From positions 248,001 to 312,000 of the forward strand of contig NZ_WFLK01000001.1 of NCBI RefSeq assembly GCF_009208565.1: DNA of 64,000 nucleotides, in the 5' to 3' direction. This stretch comes from Janthinobacterium aquaticum. Its GTDB lineage: Bacteria > Pseudomonadota > Gammaproteobacteria > Burkholderiales > Burkholderiaceae_D. Under the pieces are notes generated by a model. That model searched no databases. It was given only the letters and a program-made list of their open reading frames with translations, and had not been told where the DNA came from. The stretch's first letter is position 1, and each line of letters begins with the position of its first letter. Of the stretch, positions 44,896-54,090 are shown piece after piece. The position numbers and the translations under genes are program-made.

Positions 44896-45216
44896 TTACT
44901 GCGGACTCAGCAGTTTCAACCCGAGGATGCCGCAAACGATCAAGGCGATGCAAACGATGCGCGCCGCACTCGACGGTTCGCCCAGCACCATCATGCCGAA
45001 GATGGCCGTGCCCACCGTGCCGATGCCGGTCCAGATGGCGTAAGCCGTGCCCAGCGGCAAGGTGCGCAAGGCCAGGCCCAGCATCACGACGCTGCCCAGC
45101 ATGGAAACAGCCGTCAGCACCGAAGGCACCAGGCGCGTAAAGCCGGCGCTGTATTTCAAGCCGATGGCCCAGCCGATTTCCAGCAGGCCAGCCAATACCA
45201 GTATCATCCACGACAT
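44896..45216 (-). CDS. sugE: SugE/Gdx-type small multidrug resistance (guanidinium) exporter
   Basis: 106 residues, four helices. SMR signature [24 protein letters not shown] with the membrane Glu (LLEIGW), then [19 protein letters not shown]. The GWAIGLK segment and the guanidine riboswitch upstream indicate the Gdx subtype, which exports guanidinium with protons. ATG 45216 with GGGAG about six bases upstream. Confidence 0.92.
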   Translation of the reverse strand: MSWMILVLAGLLEIGWAIGLKYSAGFTRLVPSVLTAVSMLGSVVMLGLALRTLPLGTAYAIWTGIGTVGTAIFGMMVLGEPSSAARIVCIALIVCGILGLKLLSPQ

Positions 45217-45229
45217 GTTTTTCTCCCGA

Positions 45230-45288
45230 GGCGGCAGGGTCGTCCCCGCCATGCAGCCCCATCACCGTGGCAGGGTCGTCCCCACAGG
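45230..45288 (-). promoter_or_regulatory. Guanidine-II (mini-ykkC) riboswitch before sugE
   Basis: Two tandem hairpins with ACGA loops: P1 at 45285-45267 (GTGGGG-ACGA-CCCTGC) and P2 at 45250-45233 (GGCGGGG-ACGA-CCCTGCC), 16 bases apart. This is the known layout of the guanidine-II aptamer (paired ACGR loops). P2 ends a few bases before the GGGAG ribosome site of sugE, so control is probably at translation. A TATACT -10 box at 45309-45304 starts the RNA just upstream. Confidence 0.88.
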
Positions 45289-45429
45289 AGCAAAAGAGCG
45301 GCGAGTATAGCATTCGCGGCAAAATCTTGCCCAAAGCATATCGCGCTAGTGTTATTGCTCTAAACAAACAATTCCGCAACAAGCCGGCCTGGCTGATAAT
45401 TGCGCTTTACCCATCATTCTGGAGACACG

Positions 45430-45792
45430 ATGCTGACCGCAGCCAAAGCACTGACCGCCCTTATTTTGCTCTTGCATGTGTATATCGTGCTGCTTGAAAC
45501 CATCCTGTTCGACGCCCGCGGCCGCAAGGTATTCGGCTTATCGAAGGAAAAGGCCGAAATCGTGCGCGCCGCCATGTCCAACCAGGGCTGCTATAACGGC
45601 TTCCTGGTCGCGGCGCTGGCATTGGGCATGTTCCTGCCGGACGCGACCGTAGCGCAGGCATTTACGCTGTATGGCCTGGGCTGCATTGCCGTAGCCGGTA
45701 TCTGGGGCGCGGCCACTGTCAAGACCAGCATCCTGTACATCCAGACCGTGCCGGCCGTGCTGGCGTTGCTGCTGTTTTATTTCGCTCGATGA
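45430..45792 (+). CDS. DUF1304-family membrane protein
   Basis: 120 residues, four helices (ALTALILLLHVYIVLLETILF, GFLVAALALGMFLP, LYGLGCIAVAGIWGAAT, TVPAVLALLLFYFAR) with the family NQGCYNGFLV segment. TGGAG lies six bases before ATG 45430. Function unknown. Confidence 0.83.
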   Translation: MLTAAKALTALILLLHVYIVLLETILFDARGRKVFGLSKEKAEIVRAAMSNQGCYNGFLVAALALGMFLPDATVAQAFTLYGLGCIAVAGIWGAATVKTSILYIQTVPAVLALLLFYFAR

Positions 45793-45863
45793 AGTACGGG
45801 GCCGGCTCAAATTACACCGGCCCAGCACGTTATCGTTTTCTATCGTACTATGCTAACGCAATG

Positions 45864-45887
45864 CAATATCGTAAAAAAGCGATATTG
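45864..45887. promoter_or_regulatory. Operator-like palindrome upstream of the ArsR-type gene
   Basis: CAATATCG-TAAAAAAG-CGATATTG, a perfect 8-bp inverted repeat with an 8-base spacer, 54 bases before the regulator ATG. Probably the site of the ArsR-type protein itself (autoregulation). Confidence 0.55.
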
Positions 45888-45940
45888 AAATCGAGAAATG
45901 CCGATATGCACAGGGTGCGCCCTGCCGGCCAGGAGAATTG

Positions 45941-46237
45941 ATGGACATCGATGCGATACACAAGGCGCTGGCCAATCCGGTACGGCGCGAAATTCTGCAG
46001 GCGCTGAAAACGCCAAAGCAGTATTTCAGCGACCAGGTCCACCCGCTGGAGTTTGGCGTGTGTGCGGGCCTGATTGACCGTCACCTGGCTTTGTCGCAGT
46101 CGACCGTGTCGGCGCACCTGGCCGTCTTGCAGAAGGCAGATTTGATTTCAAGCTACAAAGTGGGGCAATGGAGCTTGTTCAAGCGTAATGAAGCGACCAT
46201 TGCCGCCTTTCTTGAGCAGTTGCAGCAAGGTTTGTAA
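45941..46237 (+). CDS. ArsR-type HTH regulator
   Basis: 98 residues from ATG 45941, with AGGAGAATTG before it. ALANPVRREILQALK start and the HTH LALSQSTVSAHLAVLQKADLISSYKVGQWSLFKRN. No metal-binding CxC motif, although one Cys lies in GVCAGLID. Directly upstream of the Old Yellow Enzyme gene, which it most likely controls in response to electrophiles or redox stress (inferred). Confidence 0.87.
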   Translation: MDIDAIHKALANPVRREILQALKTPKQYFSDQVHPLEFGVCAGLIDRHLALSQSTVSAHLAVLQKADLISSYKVGQWSLFKRNEATIAAFLEQLQQGL

Positions 46238-46287
46238 GCGCAGTTTCCCTGCCGCTACCGCGGCCATCCTGATATGAAAGCGAAACA

Positions 46288-47343
46288 ATGAGCACCTTAT
46301 TTGATCCTGTTACCATCGGCAGCCTGGCACTGAAAAACCGTATCATCATGGCGCCGTTGACGCGTTCGCGCGCCGACAACCCGGGCCGTGTACCGAACGA
46401 TCTGATGGTCGAGTACTACGTCCAGCGCGCTTCGGCCGGCCTGATCATTACCGAAGCGACCGCCGTCACCCCGCAAGGCGTCGGCTACGCGCATACACCT
46501 GGCATCTGGTCCGATGAACAGGTCGAAGGCTGGAAAAAGATTACCAGCGCCGTACACGCCGCCGGCGGCAAGATCGTGCTGCAGCTGTGGCATGTGGGCC
46601 GTATTTCGGCGCCGCTGTTCCTGGACGGCGACCTGCCGGTGGCGCCGAGCGCCATCAAACCGGCCGGCCATGTCAGCCTGGTGCGTCCGATGCAGGAATA
46701 CGTGACCCCGCGCGCACTGGACCTCGAAGAAATTCCGGGTGTGGTTGCCGCCTACCGCAAGGGCGCCGAAAACGCCAAAAAGGCCGGTTTTGACGGCGTC
46801 GAAGTGCACGGCGCCAACGGCTATCTGCTCGACCAGTTCCTGCAAGACAGCACCAATACACGTACCGACCAGTACGGCGGCTCGATTGAAAACCGCGCCC
46901 GTTTGATGCTCGAAGTGACCGATGCCTGTATCGACGTCTGGGGCGCCGACAAGGTCGGCATGCACCTGGCGCCACGCCGCGATTCGCATGACATGGGCGA
47001 CTCGACGCCGAAGGAAACTTTCGGCTACGTGGCACGCGAACTGGGCAAGCGCGGCATCGCCTTTATCTGCGCGCGCGAAGCGCTGGGCGACGACCGTCTG
47101 GGTCCGTACCTGAAAGAACAGTTCGGCGGCGCCTATATCGCCAACGAAAAGATGGACCAGGCAGCGGCCGAAGCGCTGCTGGCCAAAGGCGAAGCCGACG
47201 CCGTGGCGTTCGGCCTGTGGTTTATCGCCAACCCGGACCTGCCGGCACGCCTGCGCACCGGTGCGCCGCTCAATACGCTCAACCCGGCAACGATTTACGC
47301 CCCGGCCGCAGAAGGCTATACCGACTATCCGGCACTGGCCTGA
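46288..47343 (+). CDS. Old Yellow Enzyme-family alkene reductase (NemA-like)
   Basis: 351 residues, FMN-dependent TIM barrel. Active-site VEVHGANGYLLDQFLQD (His and Asn that bind the substrate), N-terminal IIMAPLTRSRAD (flavin segment), VLQLWHVGRIS, RTDQYGGSIENRAR, and the FMN phosphate loop near DAVAFGLWFIANPDLPARL. Reduces alpha,beta-unsaturated carbonyls or nitro compounds with NAD(P)H. Follows the ArsR-type gene by 50 bases. Repeat C begins two bases after its stop. Confidence 0.95.
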   Translation: MSTLFDPVTIGSLALKNRIIMAPLTRSRADNPGRVPNDLMVEYYVQRASAGLIITEATAVTPQGVGYAHTPGIWSDEQVEGWKKITSAVHAAGGKIVLQLWHVGRISAPLFLDGDLPVAPSAIKPAGHVSLVRPMQEYVTPRALDLEEIPGVVAAYRKGAENAKKAGFDGVEVHGANGYLLDQFLQDSTNTRTDQYGGSIENRARLMLEVTDACIDVWGADKVGMHLAPRRDSHDMGDSTPKETFGYVARELGKRGIAFICAREALGDDRLGPYLKEQFGGAYIANEKMDQAAAEALLAKGEADAVAFGLWFIANPDLPARLRTGAPLNTLNPATIYAPAAEGYTDYPALA

Positions 47344-47345
47344 GT

Positions 47346-47447
47346 GTAGGTCGGATTAGCGGGGCAAAGCCCCGCGTAATCCGACAACATTGTTAGCGTC
47401 AATGGTATTGTCGGATTACGGCCCCTGCGGGGCCTAATCCGACCTAC
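47346..47447. repeat. GTAGGTCGG palindromic intergenic element, copy C
   Basis: 102 bases from GTAGGTCGGATTAGCGGGGC to GGCCTAATCCGACCTAC, with inner GCGGGGCAAAGCCCCGC and GGCCCCTGCGGGGCC hairpins and a TCCGACAACA/TATTGTCGGA centre. Begins two bases after the alkene-reductase stop. Confidence 0.88.
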
Positions 47448-47625
47448 GCCTCCTCTCCTTCCAGCCCTTATTCGCGCGAGCCGCCCATGCTCGGCCAAAA
47501 GGCGGCAATGCCTCTGCTTGCCGATGCACGCTGCCGCATATAAAATGCCTGCGCAGAAATTTTTGCGATATGAAATGGCCGCCGCTCGCGCCATTGCAAC
47601 CAGGATAAAGGTACAGAGGAGACCC

Positions 47626-48234
47626 ATGGACGACTATTTCGTACAGCCGCAAACGCTGCCCACCTGGCGCCAGCGCAGTGCGCTGCGGGTGCTCAATCTG
47701 TTCGGCTGGCGATTGCGTTTTCGTCCGCTGCCCGGTCCGCGCGGCATCGTGGTGGTCTATCCGCATACGTCGAACTGGGATTTCCCTATCGGCCTGTTCG
47801 GCAAGTGGGCGCTCGACCTGCCGTTTCGCTGGCTGGCCAAGGACTCGCTGTTTCGCGGCCCGCTGGGCAAAATCATGCGATACCTCGGTGGCGAACCGGT
47901 CGACCGCAGCACCACCAGCAATACCATTGAAACCCAGGCCCAGCGCATGCTCGCTGCCGACTGGTACTGGCTGGCCATTACGCCCGAGGCCACGCGCAGC
48001 TATCGCCCCAACTGGCGCAGCGGTTTTTACCACCTGGCGCTGGCAGCCAAGGTGCCGCTGGTGCTGGTGTATATCGATTACCCAAGCAAGGTGCTGGGAC
48101 TGGTCGACCACCTGACGCTGACGGGCGACAAGGAGGCCGACATGGCGGCCATTGCCGCCGTCTATGCCAACTACAAGGGGCTGCACCCCGAGGATGCCGC
48201 GCCGATCGTGCTGTCGGACAAGCGGCCGGGCTAG
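47626..48234 (+). CDS. Lysophospholipid acyltransferase-family protein (PlsC-like)
   Basis: 202 residues from ATG 47626, which has AGAGGAGACCC upstream. Catalytic PHTSNWDFPIG (HX4D), then RGPLGKIMRYLGGEPVDRS and ITPEATRSYRPNWRSGFYHLA (the EGTRS-type motif, here PEATRS). One hydrophobic segment around residue 160. Transfers an acyl chain to a lysophospholipid or similar; substrate unassigned. Confidence 0.86.
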   Translation: MDDYFVQPQTLPTWRQRSALRVLNLFGWRLRFRPLPGPRGIVVVYPHTSNWDFPIGLFGKWALDLPFRWLAKDSLFRGPLGKIMRYLGGEPVDRSTTSNTIETQAQRMLAADWYWLAITPEATRSYRPNWRSGFYHLALAAKVPLVLVYIDYPSKVLGLVDHLTLTGDKEADMAAIAAVYANYKGLHPEDAAPIVLSDKRPG

Positions 48235-48253
48235 CGCGGCGGCTGGTGCAGTT

Positions 48254-48814
48254 TTAGTTCATCCCCATCAGCACCACGCCGGCCGCCGTCATGGCCACGC
48301 CGGCGGCACGCAGCATGCGTTCAGCCAGCACCTGGCCAGCCAGGCGCCCGGCCATCAGCAGTACTGCCGAGGCCAGCATAAACCCGGCCGCCGCCGATGC
48401 CGACGGCAATTCCTGGCCATGCGCATTGCCGTGTGCCAGCGCAAACAGGCCGACCAGGCTGGTGGCCAGCCAGCCCGGCAGCGACAACGCCAGCGCAATG
48501 GCAAGGCCGGTCAGCGCCACGGTGGCGGCAATGCCCGTCTCCAGCCCCGGTACCGTCAAGCCGGCCATGCCGACCATCGCACCGACCAACATCATGGCGA
48601 GAAAGGTGGCAGGCTGCGCCAGGCTGCGCCGCTGCTGGCCGCCCCATAGCCCCAGGCCCAGCATGGCCAGCAGATGGTCAAGGCCGGTAAACGGATGGGC
48701 CAGGCCATCGAAAAAGCCCAGCGCCTCGCCATGGCCCGGGTGGGCAAAAGCCGGCATGGCCAGCAGCGACAGGGCCGCACCGGCCAGTATCAGATTACTG
48801 TTTTTATGGTTCAT
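48254..48814 (-). CDS. ureJ: HupE/UreJ-family nickel permease-like protein
   Basis: 186 residues, signal-like N-terminus then about six helices. The [27 protein letters not shown] segment with its His cluster and the [14 protein letters not shown] segment are diagnostic for HupE/UreJ proteins, which bring nickel to the cell. Overlaps the ureG stop (ATGA), and ends the urease operon. Confidence 0.93.
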   Translation of the reverse strand: MNHKNSNLILAGAALSLLAMPAFAHPGHGEALGFFDGLAHPFTGLDHLLAMLGLGLWGGQQRRSLAQPATFLAMMLVGAMVGMAGLTVPGLETGIAATVALTGLAIALALSLPGWLATSLVGLFALAHGNAHGQELPSASAAAGFMLASAVLLMAGRLAGQVLAERMLRAAGVAMTAAGVVLMGMN

Positions 48815-49443
48815 GGCATGTCCTTTTTCTGATCGAGCAAACCCTGCTCGCGGATAAATTGCATAACGGCCTCTACACCGTCGCCGCTGCGCAGGTTGGT
48901 AAACACAAACGGGCGTTCGCCACGCATGCGTTTGGCGTCCTGCGCCATGATGTCGAGGTTCGCGCCCACATGCGGCGCCAGGTCGGTCTTGTTAATGATC
49001 AGCAGGTCCGAACGGGTAATGCCGGGGCCACCCTTGCGCGGGATTTTCTCGCCGCCGGCCACGTCGATTACATAAATGGTCAGGTCCGACAGCTCGGGGC
49101 TGAAGGTCGCTGCCAGGTTGTCGCCGCCCGACTCGACCAGGATCAGGTCCAGCGCCGGAAAATCAGCCTGCATGCGCGCAATCGCTTCGAGGTTGATCGA
49201 CGCGTCTTCGCGGATGGCCGTATGCGGACAGCCGCCCGTTTCCACCCCCATCAGCCGCTCGGCCGGCAGCGCGTCGGCGCGCAGCAGGATTTCCATGTCC
49301 TCCTTGGTGTAGATATCGTTGGTAATAACGGCCATGTCGTAGCGCTCGCGCATGCCCTTGCACAGCATTTCGCACAGCGCCGTCTTGCCCGAGCCGACCG
49401 GCCCGCCTATACCCACGCGCAGCGGGTTCGATGTCATGTTCAT
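48811..49443 (-). CDS. ureG: Urease accessory GTPase UreG
   Basis: 210 residues. P-loop [16 protein letters not shown], nickel-binding CPH in [17 protein letters not shown], the LVESGGDNL and [11 protein letters not shown] (guanine) motifs. Delivers nickel to the urease active site with UreE, UreF and UreD. AGGAG lies before ATG 49443. Confidence 0.98.
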   Translation of the reverse strand: MNMTSNPLRVGIGGPVGSGKTALCEMLCKGMRERYDMAVITNDIYTKEDMEILLRADALPAERLMGVETGGCPHTAIREDASINLEAIARMQADFPALDLILVESGGDNLAATFSPELSDLTIYVIDVAGGEKIPRKGGPGITRSDLLIINKTDLAPHVGANLDIMAQDAKRMRGERPFVFTNLRSGDGVEAVMQFIREQGLLDQKKDMP

Positions 49444-49458
49444 GTTTTCTCCTGATGG

Positions 49459-50139
49459 TTATGATCGGTACAGCCGGCTGTACTGCACCTCGTGGCGCAT
49501 CGACAGCAGCGACAATCCCGGTGTCCAGTTGCCCATTTCTTCGTCGCCCAGCTGCATCGCCGTCTGCGCCGCCGCTGCCAGTTCATCGCGTAGCGACAGC
49601 AGCATGCGCTGGCCCGCCACCTGCCCCAGCGGCACCGACTTGACGCATACCAGTACCTGGTTTTCTGCCCAGGCAAACAGCATCGCCAGCAGCGCTTCCT
49701 CATGCGGGATGGCCAGCGCCGCCACCGCGCAGGCGTAGGCGGCAGGCAGCGTGACTTCGCCGCCCGCCTGCAGCATGGCCAGCCTGGTCTCATCTACCAC
49801 GCCCAGTTCCTGCAGCAGCTTGTTGAGCGAATAGCCCATCTGCACGGTTTCAGCGCGGAACTCCGCCGTATCGCGCGAGGCGATAAAGCGCTCGCTCCAG
49901 CAGGCCACGCTATCGGCGTCGTGCTGCGCAAAGCCTTGCATCAGGCGCCAGCAAAGCGGCCCATCCCAGCGCGCCATCACCTGGTGCAGGGAATCGGCGA
50001 TCCAGCTGCGCGCCGTGGCCGCGTCGTGCACGGCGCCGCTTTCCAACGCCGCTTCGAGCGCCTGCGAATAACTGTAGGCGCCGATCGGCAAGGCCGGGCT
50101 GGCAAACTGCAGCAGATGCAGCAGGGCCTGCGCCTGCAT
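49459..50139 (-). CDS. ureF: Urease accessory protein UreF
   Basis: 226 residues, all-helical. FASPALPIGAYSYSQALEAALESG is the family N-terminus; also FRAETVQMGYSLNKLLQELG. Gates GTP hydrolysis by UreG during urease maturation. Its ATG shares one base with the ureE stop. Confidence 0.96.
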   Translation of the reverse strand: MQAQALLHLLQFASPALPIGAYSYSQALEAALESGAVHDAATARSWIADSLHQVMARWDGPLCWRLMQGFAQHDADSVACWSERFIASRDTAEFRAETVQMGYSLNKLLQELGVVDETRLAMLQAGGEVTLPAAYACAVAALAIPHEEALLAMLFAWAENQVLVCVKSVPLGQVAGQRMLLSLRDELAAAAQTAMQLGDEEMGNWTPGLSLLSMRHEVQYSRLYRS

Positions 50140-50654
50140 CAGCTACGGTCGCCGGGACGATGGATTTTCTGGCGCAGCGGCACCGGCGCCAGCAGATGCT
50201 GGCCATGGCCGTCATGATGACCGTGGCCGCCGCCGTAAGCGCCCGCCTCGGGCTCGAACGGCCCGTTTTCTTCGCTGACGGTGGCGCGCAGCCCTTCGAG
50301 CATTTCTTTGAGCACCGGGTCGCGGCGGATGCGCAGCCAGCCGTCGCCCAGTTGCGCCTGGGTGTGGCGGTTACCGAGATGAAAAGCGCAGCGCAGCAGC
50401 GTATGCGCATCGGGGCAGCGCACCAGATAAGTCGGTTCAAGCGCGGCGACGATCTGTACTACCCGGCCATCGGGGCCGGTCAAGCGTTCGCCATCGCGCA
50501 GCACCGTTCCACGCACGGTAAACACGGCCGCTTCTTCACCGTTCGACAAGGTGGCGCGCAAACGGCATTTTTCGCGCAGGTCATAAGGCAGCACCAGCTG
50601 CGCTTCGGCCGGACGAGGGTCGGATGGATCGATTTTGGTATGCAAAGTGAGCAT
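50139..50654 (-). CDS. ureE: Urease nickel metallochaperone UreE
   Basis: 171 residues. N-terminal beta domain, a central LGNRHTQAQLGDGWLRIRRDPVLKEML segment (family metal His) and a His-rich C-terminus (GHGHHDGHGQH) for nickel. Lies between ureC and ureF in the operon, 12 bases after ureC. Confidence 0.96.
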   Translation of the reverse strand: MLTLHTKIDPSDPRPAEAQLVLPYDLREKCRLRATLSNGEEAAVFTVRGTVLRDGERLTGPDGRVVQIVAALEPTYLVRCPDAHTLLRCAFHLGNRHTQAQLGDGWLRIRRDPVLKEMLEGLRATVSEENGPFEPEAGAYGGGHGHHDGHGQHLLAPVPLRQKIHRPGDRS

Positions 50655-50666
50655 GGGGTTGACGCC

Positions 50667-52367
50667 TTAAAAAAGAAAATAGCGCTGCGCCATCGGCAGC
50701 ACGCTGGCGGCCTCGCATACCAGCAACTGGCCATCGGCACGCACGGCATAAGTTTCAGGATCGACTTCCATATGCGGCGTAGCGCCGTTGTGGATCATGT
50801 CGTGCTTGCGCAGGCCGCGCATGTTTTTGACCGGCAGCACGGTTTTATTGAGCTTTAACTGGTGGCCGATATCGAGCTCCCAGGCTGCCTGCGAGACAAA
50901 CGTAAACGACTTTTTCAGCCCGCCGCCAAAGGCGCCGAACATCATGCGGTAGTGCACGGGTTGCGGCGTGGGAATCGAGGCATTCGGGTCGCCCATCTGC
51001 GCCGCCGCAATCATGCCGCCCTTGAGGATCATCGACGGCTTGACGCCGAAAAAAGCCGGCTTCCACAGCACCAGGTCGGCAATCTTGCCCGCTTCGATCG
51101 AGCCGACCAGATGCGAGATGCCATGCGTGATGGCCGGATTGATCGTGTATTTGGCGATATAGCGCTTGACGCGGAAATTGTCGCTGCGCGCCGTGTCGGG
51201 CGCCAGCGCGCCGCGCTGCACCTTCATCTTGTGCGCCGTCTGCCAGGTGCGCATGATCACTTCGCCGACCCGCCCCATCGCCTGCGAGTCCGACGACATC
51301 ATGGAAATGGCGCCCAGGTCATGCAGGATATCTTCGGCGGCGATGGTTTCGCGACGGATGCGCGACTCGGCAAAGGCCACGTCTTCGGCGATGGCCGGAT
51401 CGAGATGGTGGCACACCATCAGCATGTCGAGGTGTTCGTCGAGCGTATTGACGGTAAACGGGCGGGTCGGATTGGTCGACGACGGCAGCACATTGGACTG
51501 GCCGACGGCAGCGATAATATCGGGCGCATGGCCACCACCAGCGCCTTCGGTATGGAAGGTATGGATGGTGCGGTCCTTGAAGGCAGCCAGCGTATGCTCG
51601 AGAAAGCCGCCTTCGTTAAGCGTGTCGCTGTGCAGCGCCACCTGGATATCCATCCGTTCGGCCACCGACAGGCAGTTGTCGATGGCAGCTGGCGTGCTGC
51701 CCCAGTCCTCGTGCAGTTTCAGGCCGATGGCGCCGGCGCGCACCTGTTCTTCGAGCGGCGTGGGCAGACTGACATTGCCCTTGCCCATAAAACCCAGGTT
51801 CATCGGAAAAGCATCGGCCGCGGCCAGCATCGAATGCAGATGCCATGGTCCCGGCGTGCAGGTGGTCGCCGCCGTGCCCACTGCCGGACCGGTGCCGCCA
51901 CCAAGCATGGTGGTCACGCCACTCATCAAGGCCTCCTCGATCTGCTGAGGGCAGATGAAATGGATATGCGTATCGACCCCGCCGGCGGTGACGATCATGC
52001 CTTCGCCGGCGATGATTTCAGTGGCGCCGCCGATGGCCAGCGTGACGCCGGGCTGGATATCCGGGTTGCCGGCCTTGCCGACGCCGAAAATCAGGCCGTT
52101 CTTCAAGCCGATATCGGCCTTCACGATACCCCAGTGATCGATAATGACGGCGTTGGTAATGACGGTATCCATCACCTCGGCCGCACTGCGCTGCGACTGG
52201 CCCATGCCGTCGCGGATTACCTTGCCGCCGCCGAATTTGACTTCCTCGCCGTAGATCGCGTAATCGTGCTCGATCTCGATAAACAGTTCGGTATCGGCCA
52301 GGCGCACACGGTCGCCAGTGGTCGGGCCGAACATCTCGGCATAGGCACTGCGGGGAATACTGGCCAT
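50667..52367 (-). CDS. ureC: Urease alpha subunit
   Basis: 566 residues, metal-dependent hydrolase that splits urea to ammonia and carbamate. Nickel ligands and catalytic groups are present: [10 protein letters not shown] (two His), [13 protein letters not shown] (carbamylated Lys), [10 protein letters not shown] and [15 protein letters not shown] (His), and the mobile flap [22 protein letters not shown] (Cys and His). Full length, so active if matured. Confidence 0.98.
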   Translation of the reverse strand: MASIPRSAYAEMFGPTTGDRVRLADTELFIEIEHDYAIYGEEVKFGGGKVIRDGMGQSQRSAAEVMDTVITNAVIIDHWGIVKADIGLKNGLIFGVGKAGNPDIQPGVTLAIGGATEIIAGEGMIVTAGGVDTHIHFICPQQIEEALMSGVTTMLGGGTGPAVGTAATTCTPGPWHLHSMLAAADAFPMNLGFMGKGNVSLPTPLEEQVRAGAIGLKLHEDWGSTPAAIDNCLSVAERMDIQVALHSDTLNEGGFLEHTLAAFKDRTIHTFHTEGAGGGHAPDIIAAVGQSNVLPSSTNPTRPFTVNTLDEHLDMLMVCHHLDPAIAEDVAFAESRIRRETIAAEDILHDLGAISMMSSDSQAMGRVGEVIMRTWQTAHKMKVQRGALAPDTARSDNFRVKRYIAKYTINPAITHGISHLVGSIEAGKIADLVLWKPAFFGVKPSMILKGGMIAAAQMGDPNASIPTPQPVHYRMMFGAFGGGLKKSFTFVSQAAWELDIGHQLKLNKTVLPVKNMRGLRKHDMIHNGATPHMEVDPETYAVRADGQLLVCEAASVLPMAQRYFLF

Positions 52368-52368
52368 C

Positions 52369-52698
52369 TCAGCCCTTTCCGGGTGGAGTATCTTTCAGTT
52401 CGCCCATCACGGCGCCGGCAAAGCCGAATACCTTGCGCTCGCCGGCCAGCGCCACCAGTTCGACCGTGCGCTGCTGGCCCGGCTCAAACCGCACGGCGGT
52501 GCCGGCGGCAATATTGAGGCGCATGCCGTAAGCGCGCCAGCGTTCGAACGACAGCGCCGGGTTGACCTCGAAGAAATGAAAATGCGAGCCGACCTGTATC
52601 GGCCGGTCGCCACGGTTGGCCACCACCACCGTCGCGGTAGACCTGCCTGCATTGAGGCCGATTTCGCCCTCTTCCAACTGATATTCGCCTGGTGTCAT
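52369..52698 (-). CDS. ureB: Urease beta subunit
   Basis: 109 residues. [18 protein letters not shown] start, the [14 protein letters not shown] segment and [19 protein letters not shown]. Good ribosome site (AAGGAG) before ATG 52698. Ends one base before the ureC ATG. Separate from ureA, as in most bacteria other than Helicobacter. Confidence 0.98.
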   Translation of the reverse strand: MTPGEYQLEEGEIGLNAGRSTATVVVANRGDRPIQVGSHFHFFEVNPALSFERWRAYGMRLNIAAGTAVRFEPGQQRTVELVALAGERKVFGFAGAVMGELKDTPPGKG

Positions 52699-52740
52699 GG
52701 CGGCTCCTTTGTGGTCATGATGTTTATTGGCCGGCGCACA

Positions 52741-53043
52741 TTACGGGATCGGATGGTGCACGGTCACCAGCTTGCTGCCGTCCGGGAAGGTCGCCTCGAC
52801 CTGGATATCGGGAATCATCTCGGGTATGCCCGGCATCACCTGGGCGCGCGTCAGTATCTGCGTGCCGTCCGACATCAGCTGCGCCACCGACTTGCCGTCG
52901 CGCGCCCCTTCCATGATGGCGGCCGTGATCAGGGCCACCGCTTCCGGGTAATTGAGTTGCAGGCCGCGCGCCAGACGCCGCTCGGCCAGTAGCGCCGCGG
53001 TAAAAATAAGCAGCTTGTCTTTTTCTCGTGGAGTCAGGTCCAT
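52741..53043 (-). CDS. ureA: Urease gamma subunit
   Basis: 100 residues from ATG 53043. [20 protein letters not shown] start and [24 protein letters not shown], then [28 protein letters not shown], all typical. Usual length. Follows ureD by 13 bases. Confidence 0.98.
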   Translation of the reverse strand: MDLTPREKDKLLIFTAALLAERRLARGLQLNYPEAVALITAAIMEGARDGKSVAQLMSDGTQILTRAQVMPGIPEMIPDIQVEATFPDGSKLVTVHHPIP

Positions 53044-53056
53044 GGTCTCTTTCGGG

Positions 53057-53923
53057 TCAGGTATTCCAGATGCGCGGCACGATGCCGGGGCGCCCCAGCA
53101 GGGCCGGACGCAGCAATTGCCAGGCCTGCAGCATGAGGTGGCGCGCCGCCTCGCTGTCGCTGCACAACAGGCGCACCACCACCAGCGCCTTGATTTGCGT
53201 GACGCCCAACAGCGCACCGGCCGGCTGCGCCAGCGCGCGCAGTGTGGCCACCAACGACGCTGGCAGCACGGTGCCGACGGCAATCAGGGTGGCGCACACG
53301 CTATGGCCGGCCATGCCCAGCGCGCTGTGCATCAGGGCGCCGCCAGCGGCCAGCACGCCCTGCTCCCACCACAGCAACTTGCCGCCACGGCGAATCTGGG
53401 TGTGCTGGCTGATGCTGCCGCTATTGAATTTTTCGCCCGAGGCGCTGCGGCCCAGGCAGACGATATCGAGGCCCAGATAGCTGGCGTCGGCCGCCAGCTC
53501 GACCTCGTGGCGCAGCTGCACGCAGGCCTGGTCAAAGAAAATGCTTTCCTGCGGCAGCCACTCGATGGCCGCGCCGGCGTCTGCCTGCAGCCGTACCTGC
53601 TGGCGCGTGACATGGCCATTGGCGCGGTACCACTTGGCCGCACCGGGCGCCGTCAGCAGCGCCTGGGCGCCGGCGCCGACATGGGCCTGCACATCGAGCT
53701 GGTCGCCGCCCACCACGCCGCCAGGCGGATGGATAATGATGGCGTGGCACAGCGCGCCGCCTTCCGGGTACAGCGGCTTTTGCACGCGCAGTGGGCCGCT
53801 ATGGCGGCGCCCCACCAGGCGGCTGAACCCATCGTCGAGCGCAAACTCGAGGCGCAGCTCCGCGTGCCAGGCGCCGTGGGTGGCGCTGTGCTCCGTGTTG
53901 ACTATGTGGGTATCGTCAGGCAT
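53057..53923 (-). CDS. ureD: Urease accessory protein UreD
   Basis: 288 residues, first gene of the urease operon. The [26 protein letters not shown] segment, [13 protein letters not shown] and [12 protein letters not shown] are diagnostic of UreD/UreH, which binds apo-urease and recruits UreF and UreG. A palindrome lies immediately before its ATG and the sigma-54 promoter just upstream of that. Confidence 0.96.
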   Translation of the reverse strand: MPDDTHIVNTEHSATHGAWHAELRLEFALDDGFSRLVGRRHSGPLRVQKPLYPEGGALCHAIIIHPPGGVVGGDQLDVQAHVGAGAQALLTAPGAAKWYRANGHVTRQQVRLQADAGAAIEWLPQESIFFDQACVQLRHEVELAADASYLGLDIVCLGRSASGEKFNSGSISQHTQIRRGGKLLWWEQGVLAAGGALMHSALGMAGHSVCATLIAVGTVLPASLVATLRALAQPAGALLGVTQIKALVVVRLLCSDSEAARHLMLQAWQLLRPALLGRPGIVPRIWNT

Positions 53924-53927
53924 GCGC

Positions 53928-53952
53928 GTTCATCGTGCAAATAACGATGAAC
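53928..53952. promoter_or_regulatory. Palindrome in the ureD leader
   Basis: GTTCATCGT-GCAAATA-ACGATGAAC, a perfect 9-bp inverted repeat ending five bases before the ureD ATG. In the mRNA it could form a hairpin over the ribosome-binding region; as DNA it could be an operator. It lies across the predicted transcription start. Confidence 0.5.
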
Positions 53953-53954
53953 AC

Positions 53955-53970
53955 AGCATAATGCGTGCCA
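53955..53970 (-). promoter_or_regulatory. Sigma-54 promoter of the urease operon
   Basis: Reads TGGCACGCATTATGCT on the minus strand, matching TGGCACG-N4-TTGCW at all but one fixed position (A for T at the first base of the -12 block), with GG and GC ten bases apart. Transcription would start near 53944, leaving a leader of about 20 bases before ureD. Confidence 0.72.
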
Positions 53971-54027
53971 GCCGTACGCCAGCCGTACCTCGCTGGCGCG
54001 GGCAGCTGGCGTCAGCTGGAGTGAGTT

Positions 54028-54077
54028 TGCAGCACCATTATGCAGCACGGTGCAGCGCGGTGCACCGGCGCAGTGCA
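54028..54077. promoter_or_regulatory. NtrC-like box upstream of the urease promoter
   Basis: TGCACCGGCGCAGTGCA at 54061-54077 fits TGCAC-N7-GTGCA, the NtrC core. A weaker partner, TGCAGCACCATTATGCA, is at 54028-54044. They lie about 85-135 bases before the predicted start, where NtrC enhancers act. Confidence 0.55.
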
Positions 54078-54090
54078 CCAGTGCGCCGGA

